DNA from: Nocardia abscessus NBRC 100374
GTDB lineage: Bacteria; Actinomycetota; Actinomycetes; Mycobacteriales; Mycobacteriaceae
Reading direction: 5' to 3'
NCBI RefSeq assembly: GCF_000308455.1
Contig: NZ_BAFP01000139.1
Coordinates: 186,001 to 250,000 of the forward strand
DNA length: 64,000 bases
Within the stretch, counting starts at the first letter, position 1. Each line of letters opens with the position of its first letter. Both the position numbers and the translations under genes were made by a program. This document shows, in pieces, positions 63,429-64,000 of this stretch. Under the pieces are notes generated by a model, which had not been told where the DNA came from, did no database searches, and worked only from the letters and a program-made list of their open reading frames with translations.

Positions 63429-64000
63429 CTAAGCCTTCGACAAGCGGAAGATCCGCAGGTCATCGGGGACGCCGTTGAGCGGAGCGGCGAAGAAGCTGCG
63501 GCGATACGGTTTGACCGCCAAGCCCAGTTCCGCCAGCGTCTCCGGCCGCAACCCTTGCAGCGTGGCCTCGGACAGCATGGTGTTCCCGTTGCCACCCGCC
63601 TCCATGACCCGGGCCGCGATCGTGACGTCCACGCCGAGCCAGTCGCCCCCGATCTCACGCGGAGAACCGGTGTGCAAACCGATCCGCATCTGCGGGGTGT
63701 AGCCGCGCACCTGGACGTCGGCCAGGTTGCGCCTTGCCGTCACGGCGGCGCGTATCGCCCGGTCCGCCGAAGGGAACACGGCCATCACGCCGTCGCCCAT
63801 GCGCTTGACCACCTGTCCGCCACGCTCGGCGATCGGCGGCTCGATGGCCTTGGCCACCTTGCGCAGCAGTTCGAGCGTGGCCTCGTCACCGGCCGAGAGC
63901 GACCAGCGCGAGAAGGCCACCAGGTCGGTGAACATGACAGTTATTTCCTGGCTACCTTTGCCGCGTCCGACTCGCTCCAACGCCGCCTGCCAGACCTGCA
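63429..64000 (-). CDS. Class III adenylate/guanylate cyclase domain protein, 5' part outside the window
   Basis: The visible C-terminal part is a class III nucleotide cyclase domain. It shows E-I-T-V-M-F-T-D-L-V (first metal Asp), G-G-Q-V-V-K-R-M-G-D-G-V-M-A-V-F (metal Asp and substrate Lys region), R-I-G-L-H-T-G and W-L-G-V-D-V-T-I-A-A-R-V. The frame stays open to the window edge, so the gene is partial; TTG 63980 is a possible but less likely start. It probably makes cyclic AMP. Confidence 0.85.
   Translation of the reverse strand, partial: QVWQAALERVGRGKGSQEITVMFTDLVAFSRWSLSAGDEATLELLRKVAKAIEPPIAERGGQVVKRMGDGVMAVFPSADRAIRAAVTARRNLADVQVRGYTPQMRIGLHTGSPREIGGDWLGVDVTIAARVMEAGGNGNTMLSEATLQGLRPETLAELGLAVKPYRRSFFAAPLNGVPDDLRIFRLSKA

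Noticed and set aside
63980-63980. TTG 63980 as the true start of the cyclase gene
   Set aside because: The frame continues open to the window edge with in-family-looking residues (W-Q-A-A-L-E-R-V), so the gene is treated as cut by the edge.

Overview
The window is high-G+C actinobacterial DNA, most probably from Nocardia or a close relative in the Mycobacteriales. The reasons are heavy G/C third-position codon use, many GTG and TTG starts, many 4-base ATGA/GTGA gene overlaps, and gene order that matches Mycobacterium tuberculosis from memory: psd-pssA-CDC48-like ATPase, then carboxylate-amine ligase, sodC, VirR-like protein, DUF3263 protein, def, GNAT, xthA, and thiC/thiD (Rv0422c-Rv0437c in reverse order). 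A second block, 53.9-63.1 kb, matches Rv0971c-Rv0976c. No rRNA, tRNA, CRISPR array, insertion sequence, integrase or phage gene was seen.

Layout. 0-2.2 kb: phospholipid synthesis (psd, pssA) and a small membrane protein. 2.3-4.4 kb: fabH, an SRPBCC protein and a small unknown. 4.4-7.9 kb: a three-gene signalling unit made of a response regulator fused to a thioredoxin-reductase-like flavoprotein that lacks the CxxC pair, a cyclic-nucleotide-domain histidine kinase, and a UBP-type zinc finger protein. 8.0-12.2 kb: a lipoprotein, a CDC48-like double AAA ATPase and an unknown multi-pass membrane protein. 12.3-18.4 kb: a complete Mrp/Mnh cation/proton antiporter operon with subunits A and B fused. 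18.4-26.1 kb: a PAP2-family membrane protein and the conserved mycobacterial-type block. 26.2-28.6 kb: homogentisate dioxygenase and fumarylacetoacetase. 28.7-33.6 kb: secreted proteins, a lipase, and thiC behind a TPP riboswitch.

34.1-42.7 kb is the accessory part. It holds two separate cassettes with the same plan. In each, a helix-turn-helix protein with a C-terminal ligand-binding-like domain is translationally coupled to an inositol-monophosphatase-family enzyme. Divergent to that pair lies a gene for a small Cys/His protein, and the two small proteins share an ungapped motif at identical spacing. In cassette B the small protein is followed by a previously hidden, coupled 58-residue gene. 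Cassette B is flanked on one side by an intact VOC-family gene and on the other by a decayed copy of that gene's 3' end. Between the cassettes are a TetR/ketoacyl-synthase pair and a thioesterase. This repeated module is the best candidate for an undescribed system.

42.7-49.8 kb: a TetR/epoxide hydrolase pair sharing operators, an SDR protein, a CobW-family GTPase directly under a Zur-like box, thiD, two TetR genes, a small membrane protein and a 40-residue basic protein. 49.9-53.8 kb: a GT2-GtrA fusion coupled to a GT39-type transferase, three successive perfect hairpins, and a glycine-zipper secreted protein. 53.9-63.1 kb: an acyl-CoA degradation operon (AtuA-like, acyl-CoA dehydrogenase, carboxylase beta and alpha chains, second dehydrogenase, enoyl-CoA hydratase) ending in its own TetR gene. 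63.2-64.0 kb: a small membrane protein and the 3' part of a class III nucleotide cyclase gene cut by the window edge.
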